64,000 nucleotides of DNA. Origin: Lolium rigidum. Its lineage: Eukaryota > Streptophyta > Magnoliopsida > Poales > Poaceae. The notes beneath the pieces were generated by a model that did no database searches, was not told the origin of the DNA, and was given only the letters and a program-made list of their open reading frames with translations. Numbering within the stretch: position 1 is the first letter of the stretch; every line of letters starts with the position of its first letter. The translations under genes and the position numbers were made by a program. The stretch spans positions 59,626,033 to 59,690,032 of the forward strand of contig NC_061508.1 in NCBI RefSeq assembly GCF_022539505.1. Direction: 5' to 3'. This document shows, piece by piece, positions 1 to 10,764 of this stretch.

Positions 1-208
1 TATAGCCATCCGATCTCCTTATTTTATAATCTAAACCATTGGATCCCAAGCCGCTCATGCCTCATCCAGTTTTTAACCCGAGCCAGATGCATCTCAAAGA
101 GAGAGAGAAAAAAAACGTAGAACCCTACAGTACATGCACGCGGGCCATCGCCGCCGCCATCTCCGCCCTATCTCCGGCCCTTGAAACACGACTCTACGAC
201 AGGTCGAT

Positions 209-310
209 GGATACCGAGATCGATCCACTGTGTGTATCTGCCGACAGTATCTATTCCAATGCGCGGGGATACATCAAGCACTTCATAGCTTTCTTGCCGA
301 CCGCCGGTGA
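209..310 (+). other. possible first coding exon with strong splice donor
   Basis: An ATG at 209 opens a frame of 34 codons (MDTEIDPLCVSADS...) that runs into GCCG|GTGAGT, a near-consensus plant 5' splice site at about 310/311. Upstream (140-180) is a GCC-rich stretch of the kind common in grass 5' UTRs. The frame is open further upstream to 39, so an earlier start is possible. I could not find a convincing second exon in the next 2.7 kb, and the peptide is not one I recognise. It may be the first exon of an unidentified gene whose later exons are lost, or a non-coding transcript. Confidence 0.25.
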
Positions 311-1108
311 GTCAAGCAAATGATGTTCCTTCAAATTAATCATGGAGGATTTGGTTCTGCATAGATGGGACCTCACAACTCTCCGCGTCCTAGAAATTAG
401 GCCCGTGAACAGCGACGCCGGCTATCCCACGCAGCCATCCGTCAGGTCTCACACAAGATCTTGCTGATCGTAGGCAAGGGGTGTGGTCTGCTGTCATGCT
501 TCCTGTCGTCAGATCGTATATTGATTTTGATCTGAAAAATACGACATACAGGGGTACATATGGAGATCATGTGACCGCTGCCGCTAGCTGCCTTCAACAG
601 TTCCCCGACCTCCAACTCCCATTGGAGCATGTCATGTGGTATTAATTTTTGTCTCTTTCATGTAGGCACTCTCCTAAATTTTTTACTAGGGCCGCAAGAT
701 TGTGGTGTAGTAGTATTTCTGCAGGAGCCTCCTTTCGTTGATGTTGAACGTATTATTTGGAGAACACATATTCATAGAAGGTAGTCACTATAATTTTATA
801 TGTTAGCTACTTTGTTCTCTTTCTGCCATTTTAAGGTACTACGAGGCAATGTGTACTGCTCTGAGAGCAAAACTTCTATATTTTGGCTTTGCTGAATCCC
901 TCCATTATATTTCTTCATTGTCCACTGAATTACGTAGAGTTTACAGTTAACAATGTTCAGATGATAATTTATAACAGTGTGGATATAAATTTTATATTAA
1001 TTTATTATGCCCTCTCAGTTAAGGAGTCTACCTGTGTTAGCTATACATTTATGAAGTGCAAATAATTTACAAAGCATGCTTTGCTCCTGCTCATGTTCCT
1101 GCAACATT

Positions 1109-1251
1109 GATCTATTTAAACTTCATATATTTTACAGTATCCGCACCCATCCTATAGTTATCAGATATATATGCTCATTATCGATCTATTTAAACATCAG
1201 ATTTTATAACATCCTCTCCGATCCTATAGGATATCAGATATGCTCATTGGA
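1109..1251. repeat. 74-bp imperfect tandem duplication
   Basis: Two adjacent copies start with GATCTATTTAAAC at 1109 and 1183. Both continue through a diverged middle to matching CATCCTATAG / GATCCTATAG and ATCAGATAT...GCTCATT segments. The copies differ by small indels and substitutions, so the duplication is not recent. Confidence 0.7.
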
Positions 1252-2416
1252 AGCTTTGGGTAACAATTTTGATTATATGATTGCATTTTAATATGTAACA
1301 AAGATTCGCATACCACTTACTATATTTTCACCCTTTTTCTTACATCCTGATTCTTCAGATGGGCTAGAATAATATGAGGAGCGCAGATCAGGACATCATA
1401 AGCAAGAAAATAGGATATGGTAGCATGACATTTTCATTTATTTTGCAGGTGTATTATTTTTATTTTGCGAATATTTTTCTATTAGGTGTTCCAAGGTATT
1501 GCTCATATTGTGTGTCTAAGGCTGTAGAGTGTGCCTCCAAAGAGATTGATTTCCATGATAAGTTTCAACGAACTATTTGGTTTGCATGGGAGTCCCTTAG
1601 ATTATGCCTTTATACATAATACCTTCACCTTTTTATTTTGCAGCCCAAGTGCCCAACTAAGTATTTTACAGAATATTCTTCAGCATGTACGCAGGCTTTT
1701 CCTTAATGCAGTATCCCAGTATGTATATTCCATAAAGATCTGCTGTTGTAAGTTCTTTATTATAATAATTATTTGTTGAATATTGAGATACTCTGGTCTT
1801 AGTTAGTCAGTTATTTCTTCCAAATGGATCTTCTTACAGTCATTATCTAACATTATGTTAATTACTTTACCGATTGGCCATTTGTAGGACTAGCCTGCAT
1901 TGTCATCATACAATTTATTTATGTTCGGATTGGAGATAAAGAACGTCCACATATTGTGGATTTTCTTTTCAAAATTTCTCCAACTCATATGATTTGACTA
2001 TAGGTATTTGTGTTTTTTACATTCACGCTCCTTGGATTAACCTGTCTATATATTGGTGATAAGTAATATCCTGTATTTGTTCCTTTGTACGTATTCAGCC
2101 AAAGCACATTCTTTTTTGCCTACGATCTTTTGAAGAAACTAAGAAGTTGTCTATTTGTCCAGAATGGTAAATTTCATCTTTATGGTTTTATCACGATAGC
2201 TCCTCATTTTGTATCACAACACTAAATATAGAGGAAGAAGGCATCATCCAAAATATTCTTGATGTATAAAGAATCCCCTCGGAAAACTTTACAGTGATAT
2301 CTCTTCGGTAAGGCTCACTTAGATTATATTTTGTGAGTGTGAAGGTGTGAGATATATTAGCTCCTTTTGCATAAGCTTTCTTTTCAGATCTCTACTGATT
2401 ATCCACCACCGTTCCA

Positions 2417-2517
2417 TTTCTATCTTGGATCGTTCAGTGCAGGACATTTGACTTCATGAAGAATTTTTTTTTTCTATCTTGGATCGTTCAGTACAGGACA
2501 TTTGACTTCATGAAGAA
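2417..2517. repeat. 47-bp near-identical direct duplication
   Basis: The segment 2417-2463 (starting TTTCTATCTTGGATCG, ending TTCATGAAGAA) is repeated at 2471-2517 with one visible substitution (CAGTGCAGG versus CAGTACAGG). A short T-run separates the copies. The near identity points to a recent local duplication. Confidence 0.85.
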
Positions 2518-3061
2518 ATGGTTTTCCAAGATGGCGTTCCTTTTATGTGTATAGACAGATTGTTATTATTTACCATGTTGTGCCTAATGTTTTTTTGGAG
2601 ATTCTTCGGTGATAATGTAAATATATATATGTCTATCCATGCCATAACTATGATTTAGAAGTTTTCTTATATTGTAATTTAAATCTGTCCTTGCATTACC
2701 AAGTGCAGCAAGCACCTTTTCTACCACACATTTCATTGCATATTTGTATAAAAATATGGTCTTGATATGCCTATATCTACCAAATAGGAGGCTCATATGG
2801 AAATGCATCATCATTCGCAAAATCAACACCTTATTGGTGTGATAATCATCAGAAAATTAAATTCATGTACACACGACTCTGCATTGTCATGTAAATGTAA
2901 TTGAAAGGCACTTATAGGATTGACCTATCTTAGTGGGAGTATGTATTCCTTTTTCTTATGAAGAAATATTCTTAATAAAAATTCTTAGAGCTACACGGAA
3001 TCTACGAAACATCATGTGTAATAAATGTGGAATTCACGAATATTCCGCAACTTTTGTGTCT

Positions 3062-3778
3062 TCACAATACTAGCCCGTTCGGATGAACGGGTTGATGACT
3101 AGTAGACATAATCACATCAATCTTACCACTCAAGGAGGAGGTTTCTTCAACAGAATTTACCTTCTTACCTTGTGGAGTCCTTTTAGTGTGCCATTCAGAG
3201 TAGTTGATCATCATATCATCAAGAAGCTTTGTTGCCGCCCCCAAAGTGATGGACATAAAAGTACCTCCAGCAGCTGAATCCAATAGGTTCCTTGAAGAAA
3301 AATTTAATCCTGCATAGAAGGTTTGTCTTTCCCATGCTTGGGCAACATGTTCATTATCCAATTGCTTAAAATTCATAATGCTACTTCTCAAAGATATAAT
3401 TTTAGCAGGAGGATAATATCTACCAATGAAAGCATCTTTACATTTAGTCCATGAATCAATACTATTCTTAGGCAAAGATAGCAACCAATCTTTAGCTCTT
3501 CCTCTTAAGGAGAAAGGAAACAATTTCAGTTTTATAATGTTCCCATCTACATCTTTATACGTTTGCATTTCACAAAGTTCAACAAAATTATTAAGATGGG
3601 CAGCAGCATCATCAGAACTAACACCAGAAAATTGCTCTCTCATAACAAGATTTAGTAAAGCAGGTTTAATTTCATAAAATTCTGCTGTAGTAGCAGGTGG
3701 AGCAATAGGTGTGCATATAAAATCATTGTTATTTGTGCTAGTGAAGTCACACAACTTAGTGTTCTCAGGAGTATTCAT
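3062..3778 (-). pseudogene. partial gag of Athila-type gypsy
   Basis: The 238-residue frame starts MNTPENTKLCDFTS and closely follows the first ~235 residues of the 704-residue gag-protease at 53304-55418. It covers the retrotransposon gag (capsid) region, including the RGRAKDWLLSLP segment typical of plant gypsy gag. Two breaks are visible. A 60-bp in-frame deletion joins HVAQAWER directly to QTFYAGLN, removing 20 residues present in the complete relative. After VEETSSLSGKIDVIMS the homology stops and the last ~13 codons are unrelated flanking sequence. The protein would normally assemble virus-like particles around the element RNA; this copy lacks the protease half. Confidence 0.85.
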
Positions 3779-3962
3779 TTTAACAGTAATAAAAATAAAC
3801 TAAGCAGAACAGAATTAAATAAAGTAAAACTAGTAACTAATTTTTTTGTGTTTTTTGATATAGAGAAAGCAAACAAAACAGAAAATAAAATAAAGTAAAG
3901 CAAGACAATAACAAAGTAAAGAGATTGGATGTGAGAGACTCCCCTTGCAGCGTGTCTTGATC

Positions 3963-3980
3963 TCCCCGGCAACGGCGCCA
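3963..3980 (-). promoter_or_regulatory. primer-binding site complementary to tRNA-Asp
   Basis: The plus strand reads TCCCCGGCAACGGCGCCA, the 3' end of plant tRNA-Asp with its CCA tail, so the minus-strand element RNA can prime on that tRNA. It lies 11 nt inside the 5' LTR edge, the same offset as the proximal site in the complete relative. Confidence 0.9.
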
Positions 3981-3991
3981 GAAAATAGTCT

Positions 3992-5589
3992 TGATGGCGC
4001 GTGATGCACACGTCCGTTGGGAACCCCAAGAGGAAGGTGTGATGCGCACAACAGTAAGTTTTCCCTCAGAAAGAAACCAAGGTTATCGAACCAGTAGGAG
4101 ATGAAGGCCACGTGAAGGTTGTTGGTGGAGGAGTGTAGTGCGGCGCAACACCAGGGATTCCGGCGCCAACGTGGAACCTGCACAACACAATCAAAATACA
4201 TTCCCCAACTTAACAGTGAGGTTGTCAATCTCACCGGCTTGCTGTAAACAAAGGATTAAATGTATGGTGTGGAGAATGATGTTTGTTTGCGAAGAACAAC
4301 AGAGAACAATGATTGCAGTAGATTGTATTTCAGATGTAAAATAATGGACCAGGGTCCACAGTTCACTAGTGGTGTCTCTCCAATAAGATAAAGAGCATGT
4401 TGGGTGAACAAATTACAGTTGGGCAATTGACAAATAGAGAGGGCATAACAATGCACATACATATCATGATGACTAATATGAGATTTACTTAGGGCATTAC
4501 GACAAATAACATAGACCGCTATCCAGCATGCATCTATGCCTAAAAAGTCCACCTTCGGGTTAGCATCCGCACCCCTTCCAGTATTAAGTTGCAAACAACA
4601 GACAATTGCATTAAGTATGGTGCGTAATGTAATAAACACAAATATCCTTAGACAAAGCATTGATGTTTTATCCCTAGTGGCAACAGCACATCCATAACCT
4701 TAGAACTTTCTGTCACTGTCCCAGATTCAATGGAGGCATGAACCCACTATCGAGCATAAATACTCCCTCTTGGAGTCACAAGTATCAACTTGGCCGAGCC
4801 TCTACTAGCAACGGAGAGCATGCAAGATCATAAACAACACATATATGATAGATCAATAATCAACTTGACATAGTATTCCATATTCATCGGATCCCAACAA
4901 ACACAACATGTAGCATTACAAATAGACGATCTTGATCATGTTAGGCAGCTCACAAGATCTAAACATGATAGCACAAGAGGAGAAGACAACCATCTAGCTA
5001 TTGCTATGGACCCATAGTCCAAGGATGAACTACTCACGCATCAATCCAGAGGCGAGCATGATGATGTAGAGTCCTCCGGTGATGATTCCCCTCTCCGGCA
5101 GGGTGCCGGAGGTGATCTCCTGAATCCCCCGAGATGGTTTTGGCGGCGACGGCGTCTCTGGAACTTTTCTCGTATCATGGCTCTCGGTACTAGGGTTTTC
5201 GCGACGGAGAGAATAAATAGGCGAAGGGGCAGAGTCGGGAGGCGGCCGAGGGGCCCACCCCACAGGCCGGCGCGGCCCCCCCTCCAGGCCGCGCCGCCCT
5301 AGGGTGTGGGGCCTCCTTGGCCCCTCTCCGTCTCTCCTTCGGTGTTCTGGAAAGCTCCGTGGAAAATAAGACCGTGGGCTTTTGTTTCGTCCAATTCCGA
5401 GAATATTTCCTGTGTAGGATTTCTGAAACCAAAAACAGCAGAAAACGAGAACTGGCGCTTCGGCATCTTGTTAATAGGTTAGTGCCGGAAAATGCATCAA
5501 AATGATATAAAGTGTATATAAAACATGTGAGTATTGTCATAAAACTAGCATGGAACATAAGAAATTATAGATACGTTTGAGACGTATCA
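3992..5589 (-). repeat. 5' LTR of truncated Athila-type element
   Basis: About 1.6 kb, bounded on the plus strand by TGATGGCG... and ...GAGACGTATCA, so it ends in TG/CA. It aligns along its length with the solo LTR at 39980-41576 and the LTR pair at 49123 and 55751. Conserved landmarks include AACCCCAAGAGGAAGGTGTG near the left edge and the TTTGAGACGTATCA right end. Its divergence from the other copies suggests an older insertion than 49123-57344. Confidence 0.85.
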
Positions 5590-6420
5590 GGCCCTCGGAG
5601 AGGTAAAACCCCTATGTCCTGCTTTGGTGGATGTAATGCAGGTCATAATGGAGAAGATGACCTTACAAGTATCTAGGGTTTGTGATCTCCAAGGATCGTC
5701 TCCTTCCACACTAGCCAGGCTAGTCCTTATATAGGAGAGTTGGTCCTCTTCCCCCGAAATATCTTGAGGGGGAAGGGCTGCCATATCTCCAAAGTGAGGG
5801 CGGGAAGCATCCTCACCCTTTACAGGATGGACATAGTCCATGGTCGATTAAAGTGCCGGTCCATGGCAGGTGTTGAGGTCGTCGATGACGCCTCTGGTGG
5901 CTGTTTGTGCCATCCAGCCAACCTTGCACCAAAGTGGCAAGGAAAGGGCCTTGGCGCTTTGGTCCTCGTCGAGCCCGCTTTAGCACCAAAGACGTAATGG
6001 CGTCACGCCTCCTCAGGATGGAGGTTTTGAGATTAGCCATGACATGTGCGGCGCCAGCCCGACTTGTCTTGTAGTCTTCGGAGCCCACTCCTCTTGTCCT
6101 CGTTGCATGTCTTGTGAGGAGGGAATCCAATACTCCCTTAGTTGATCTTATCGCCTTCAAAGGGGCTCTCTAACGTGGATTTTCTAGTGGCTCGGGGACC
6201 TCCGCGAGAGATTTCCTCCCCGAGCCTGTCTTCAGCTCTGGCTTGATGTCTCCAAGAGGGTTTTATGCCCCATGGAGCCTCACTCGGGAGTAGCCTCCCC
6301 GAGTGATTGTCTCTGAGTAGCCACTATGGGCCCACCAACAGTAGGTCCATGGCACCCTAATTGCCAGGGATCCCACACAGAAGTGGGGCTTCGTACTTAG
6401 ATATTATCTTGCTTCACCAG
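5590..6420. repeat. unassigned repeat remnant, probably gypsy LTR or flank
   Basis: GC-richer DNA with a TATATAG motif near 5730 and repeated CTCGGGGA / CCCCGAG segments between 6180 and 6310. The style resembles LTR or untranslated parts of grass gypsy elements, but no terminus, PBS or coding domain is visible. The longer open frames here do not resemble known proteins. It begins at the edge of the LTR ending at 5589. Confidence 0.3.
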
Positions 6421-6682
6421 TCAAGCCGCCTATGAGGACAAAGTTGCGCATTTGCCTGCTGGAAAAGCATCAAAACCATCATCTTATCAGTCGGTACATA
6501 GTGCGCTGCGCCTCTTGGACCTGACAGAGAAGAAGGAGCTCAACGAAGTGGTGGAAGTTATGACTGAAGCAGTGAACTCCACACGCTCTAAGATGCAGAA
6601 GGCTATCCGTTGCATATCTGCTCTAGAGGAGTCCAACAGGAAGTTCCGTGCAGCCGTCTTCAACACCATCCCTCCACCATGA
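6421..6682 (+). pseudogene. C-terminal remnant of a retroelement ORF
   Basis: A frame of 76 codons from 6452 (MPAGKASKPSSYQSVHSALR...) ends NTIPPP-stop. The peptide is helical and charged (LTEKKELNEVVEVMTEA). I do not recognise a domain. Its position about 730 bp upstream of an LTR in the same orientation suggests it is the tail of an extra ORF lying between pol and the 3' LTR, as in Athila-type elements. The link rests on context only, and the upstream part of the gene is absent. Confidence 0.3.
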
Positions 6683-7412
6683 AGCTGCAACGGTATCAAA
6701 TAATCGCAAGGATTATTTGATCCCACTTGGCTTGATTCCAAACTTGGGGAGATCTATAACACCTTGTAATCTATCCCCTTTAGTTCGCATATTTACTTTC
6801 TAGCATGCATTTAGTTCGAAATTCGATGAGGATTGCATTACTGCTTGATTAATTTCCATTGGAGAGTGAAGGATTTTTATCCAATGAACCTTCAGCCGTT
6901 ATTTTATTTGAAGTGTGATTGAATTATGATTATTTCATTAGATGTATAAATTAGGATGAGTATAATTGTACTTGCATCATGATAATGATTTTATGGTCCT
7001 CCACACCAGAAAGCCTTGATAGAATATAAGAACTTTTTTACAAAGTTATGATCATTGGTTCCTTCATGTGAAAAAGAAAGAAACAAACAAAGAAAAAAGA
7101 AAAAGAAAGTGCAAAAAGAAAAGAAGAAGCTCGTAGATTTCATGAAAAAGGTAACTTCATGATTTTAGATAAGGAGATAAAGTAGTCTTCTTATCGACTA
7201 TCAAACCTCGAAAGGTGTGGAGGCCTCTAAGTCATTTGAGTTTGACAATAGTATGGTGTCATTCACGCTCTAGTTTTACATCCGATGTTGTAATCCTTGT
7301 TCTTGAAAATGCCTCATTTGTTTTAACGACTCTCGCTTCATAAACAAAGATGACTCGATCTATTAAGCTTCTATCTTGTTCGGGGACGAGCAAGAGTCTA
7401 GCTTAAGGATCT
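6683..7412 (+). other. non-coding 3' internal region of gypsy remnant with purine tract
   Basis: No coding frame is seen. A long AG-rich tract lies at 7072-7130. Near 7380 the sequence reads CGGGGACGAGCAAGAGT, the style of sequence that precedes the PPT and 3' LTR in several grass gypsy families. A degraded PPT (GCTTAAGGATC) abuts the LTR that follows. Confidence 0.35.
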
Positions 7413-8571
7413 TGAAATAATAAGTCAATGATGAAATATCAATGAAAACTATCATTTTCTGGAATTTTGACATGATAGAAATCATTTTAGCACTTAATTA
7501 TGCACCTGGCCGAAAGGACAATGCGAGGAAAACTTCCAGTAACTTTAACGGGCATTGGTATGGACAAGGCCCACCTGTACCACCCTCCAGAAGCACTGCC
7601 TCGTCAAATGCTTTCACCTCTCACAGAGGGATCAGAGATCAGAGACACACAACTCCGTGAAATAGAGAAACACCGCCCTAGATCAGATCTCAAGAAGGAA
7701 CTTTGGAGAAGACAACATCCGGGATGCTACGTGGATCCTCGGAGGAGAAGGCGTCATCGCCTTCATCATGATCAACTGTTGCACCATCACCATCATCATC
7801 CTCCAACCATAGTTGTAATCTTGATTGCAATTGTGGATTTGTATTCGAATTCGTTCCCTTCATTTAATCCCCTCGATAATATTATGATGATTTTCTTGAT
7901 TGCTTCCATGTGTGAGTAGTCCTATTAGTTCTTGGGGAGATGGAGAAACCCTAGCATGAATATGAGATGAATCTAGGTGATCTATGATTTTAAGTATTAA
8001 TGTGTGTTAGTTCTCTCTCTTGATATTATGTGTTGTGCACCATGTAATATTTTCCTTATGGTCTCGAGAGGAAACTATCCTTTGAAGTGTGGTAAAGTGA
8101 ATGGTGGGAAGTGACATTACTGTATTGGCGCTTTGACACATGAATGAGGGGGATAAGAGGGAATGTGTGGCTTGCAGAAGACTAGCTGATGTGGTTATTT
8201 AGAGATGTGATGAACGATGGCTTTCTAAGCGCATCTTATTACGGAGCTCTCCCACACACAATATGGTTAAAAGCATATTTTATCTTTGATTAACATGAAT
8301 GCTAGTGCTAGATGTGGATCCAATAATCCCTGAGAACACTTTGTCTTATTAAGTTTCAACCAATTTCCTATAACGTTTTTACTGCTTTATTTACTTTATA
8401 TTCAAGCTTTTACAACACCCCCTTTTTACATTTTGAGGTTAGAAAAAAAGTTATAAGTAATCTTTAGTAGAAAGTAGGAAGGGGCATTAAGACCCTAACT
8501 AGTAGCTCCTCGTGGTTCGATACTCTTATTTTGAAACTAGCTACAATTGATCTGTGTTCTTGCAGTTATCA
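7413..8571 (+). repeat. 3' LTR of gypsy remnant
   Basis: The right end TCTTGCAGTTATCA at 8571 is typical of a grass gypsy LTR terminus. The left end near 7413 (TGAAATAATAAGTC) is less certain. The portion from 8208 onward is repeated at 42690-43053, so the segmental duplication begins inside this LTR. The frame at 7500-7919 is LTR sequence (CACCATCATCATC run) and is not taken as a gene. Confidence 0.5.
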
Positions 8572-9364
8572 CCCGCTCTACCTGATGGGTATGTAAATGG
8601 GAAAATATCATGAAGGTATTAACCCATTAACGGTACGAGTACGTGGGTCATGCATACCCATTTCCATATTTTATGAAAAAGAAACATATCTAATATACAT
8701 AGAACAAAAGAATGACCATTCCACCACTACGTCATCCTCCTCCTCCTCCTCCACCCCCCCTCTCATTCCTTCGATCCACTTCACAAGGTATCTATAATCT
8801 TGAGAGAATGACGAAGAGGACGTATTTCTGTTGAAATCTAAATATTGTAGAAGACTGCCCACAAAAGAAAAACTATGGTAAAGCCCCCTTCGTGTTACAT
8901 CCAGTTGTCCAATGCAGATGTCCAATACAACCTTTTTTTTGCAACTTCTATACTTAAAATAATATATAGAAGACCAAACTAAATATTGTTTGATGTATAA
9001 TGGTGTGAAATATATGAAGCGAACAAAGCATCTGGCACTAAATTAAACTAGATTAGAAACTATGAAATTTCAACATGCATCAAATGTCAAGACAGTAACG
9101 TCACTCTGTCATTTAAATGCGATCTTCTGCTGCTGAAATTCATGCTTTCTCATGGCAATGCAAGTAGAAAGTAGTGAAGGCTTTAAGAATGTATCTTAAA
9201 AATACATGCATTTATATTGGTTTTCAAAATCGCTTTCATTTGCAATGTCCATACAACAATAATAAGTAGGAGAAGAACTATTGAGTCTCCATACACACTA
9301 GTTGAGTAATGTTGTCCTCACAAAATAATGTATTTTTGCAGACAAAGGTCTATGAGAAAGGTAA
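8572..9364. other. intergenic, downstream of MYB gene A
   Basis: AT-rich DNA with a short TCC microsatellite at about 8733-8758. I see no gene or transposon terminus. The same sequence follows the LTR tail in copy B (43054-43843) with small indels, including a different microsatellite length. Confidence 0.5.
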
Positions 9365-10764
9365 CTAAGACTGAAAATTGTTGTGCATGGTGGGGAACGA
9401 GACTGATGGATCTTGCAGGAAGCCTGTGTTGTGGTTATCAACAGTGTTTAAGATGGCATCTTTCCAGGAACTTGATCTAGTTTCCATTGTACACTGGTTG
9501 GCATTGTCGAGCTCTAAATCATTGATGCTATAGCGCTGCCTTCTCGAACCTTTGCCTTCTAGCCTCTTGAAGTACTTTTGTGCATGGCTTGAAATTTGTG
9601 CTGGAGTTCTAGTAGTGACGAAGTACTTAGATATGCTCTTCCATTTTCCACGGCCACATATACTCAACCCTCGAAGAAAAAACCTAGAATAACCAAAGTT
9701 TGAGATTACTAGACATGTTAATTGTGATTCAAAAAACTTTGAGTGGTTATTTTATAGTTTAGGGAGACTAATATCCGGGAGACTTGGATTCTAATTTTAT
9801 ATGGAAGCATATAAAGTATGTTACCCCGAGTAATTTCACCAACATATACCTTCGATCTTAACCTTATTTTCTACCATGAAATTTTTGCATGGTATCCATG
9901 TAAACTATTACGACAAGTGGTAGTGTTATTAACTTTTCAAGTTACATTCAACATTTTCTAGGGCTATATAGTGGAATATCATACTATCATGTCAACTTAG
10001 CACATTTACAATGAAATGTCAGAAGACACAAACAAGAACGATCTTGACCTTTAGGATTGTTGTTTCCTGTAAGTGTGAACTGATTTAAATCCATATATTA
10101 GAAACACAATAAGATTAAAGACTAAATTAACCGTTCTGATTCATGAAAAACACTCTCCCAAATAATGATTAACAAATATACAACTTCAAATACACCTAAT
10201 GTGTCTAAAAGGAAAGTGCAAACCAACTATCAATCATAAATATGAGGATAATTTAGAAATGATAAAAAATTCAATTACCTATGTTCATCCTCGGTCCAAA
10301 ACATTCTTGCGCGTGGTGCAACCACCGGTTCATGGATGGACAGCTTGTTGTCCAACATCTTCACTTTGTTATCCCCCAACACTTTCAACCTCTCATCACC
10401 ATCCCTAGTGTGCGTATTGATCTGCAATGGATAACCAAGCACAAAATAATTACCATATCCAAAAGTTCTTATTCACAAGGCCATATATAGTACATTTTCA
10501 TTCATGTCTTATGTGGGCATTGCCGTAATCCCTATGACACTGCTTAGTAGGAATCTAGAATAGGAGATCAATGCATAAGTGTACTACCTGATTCATGTTC
10601 TTACAAGGGAACCATGAGTGGGGATCAAGCATGCTGATGTGCTCCTTGTTCCTATCGCGATTGGCAATATTATTGTTGTAGTTGTTTCTATTGAGCACAT
10701 CGATGATTGAACTTGTCTCGCCTACCCCAGAGGAGGTCATTTCCTTGTTGACCCCCAGATTCAT
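9365..10764 (-). CDS. MYB-related (SHAQKYF-type) transcription factor, copy A
   Basis: I reconstruct three exons: 10588-10764, 10279-10421 and 9365-9683, giving 212 residues. The junctions are CAG|GTAGTA, ...TTGCAG|ATC, CATAG|GTAATT and TTCTAG|G; phases agree. Exon 2 ends in FWTEDEHR and exon 3 continues FFLRGLSICGRGKW, then VTTRTPAQISSHAQKYF. This is the single MYB repeat of plant MYB-related proteins of the DIVARICATA/MYBS kind, which bind I-box or TATCCA-like elements in the nucleus. The N-terminal ~100 residues are asparagine-rich and not recognised. The frame is uninterrupted, so it may be functional. The paralogue at 43844-45243 has the same structure. An N-terminal extension or extra exon cannot be excluded. 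Confidence 0.8.

Larger units (their letters stand above)
1..3061. other. AT-rich region without a firm gene
   Basis: I see no recognisable conserved protein in this stretch. Short open frames occur on both strands but none exceeds about 94 codons, and codon content is AT-rich and intron-like. It holds one possible first exon (209-310) and two short local tandem duplications (1109-1251 and 2417-2517), listed separately. Several pyrimidine tracts ending in gcag or acag would fit intron acceptors, so a long non-coding transcript or a gene decayed in its introns is possible. No LTR, TIR or retroelement domain was recognised. It ends where the truncated gypsy element begins. Confidence 0.5.
3062..5589 (-). 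mobile_element. truncated Athila-type gypsy element (5' LTR, PBS, partial gag)
   Basis: Read on the minus strand this is a 5' LTR (3992-5589), an 11-nt spacer, a tRNA-Asp primer-binding site (3963-3980) and the first part of gag (3778 downwards). The rest of the internal region and the 3' LTR are missing; homology to the complete relative at 49123-57344 stops near 3100. The layout and LTR length (~1.6 kb) match that relative. I believe the family is close to the abundant Triticeae Sabrina group, but this is from memory. The left edge is a deletion breakpoint, so no target-site duplication can be assigned. Confidence 0.85.

Noticed and set aside
883..1779. Several 60-82 codon frames in the left AT-rich region
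   Set aside because: Phe/Ile/Tyr-rich peptides typical of translated AT-rich non-coding DNA, with no splice-consistent structure.
3963..3980. tRNA gene for Asp at the PBS-like sequences
   Set aside because: Only the 18-nt 3' end is present next to an LTR; no cloverleaf or A/B boxes upstream.
3830..5558. Frames of 60-140 codons in the 1.6-kb LTRs (also 39932-41545, 49018-50683, 55529-57313)
   Set aside because: They recur in LTR copies with different breaks and match no protein; LTR sequence explains them.
7500..7919. 139-residue frame with a His run
   Set aside because: Lies inside an LTR; the His run comes from a CATCAC microsatellite and no domain is visible.
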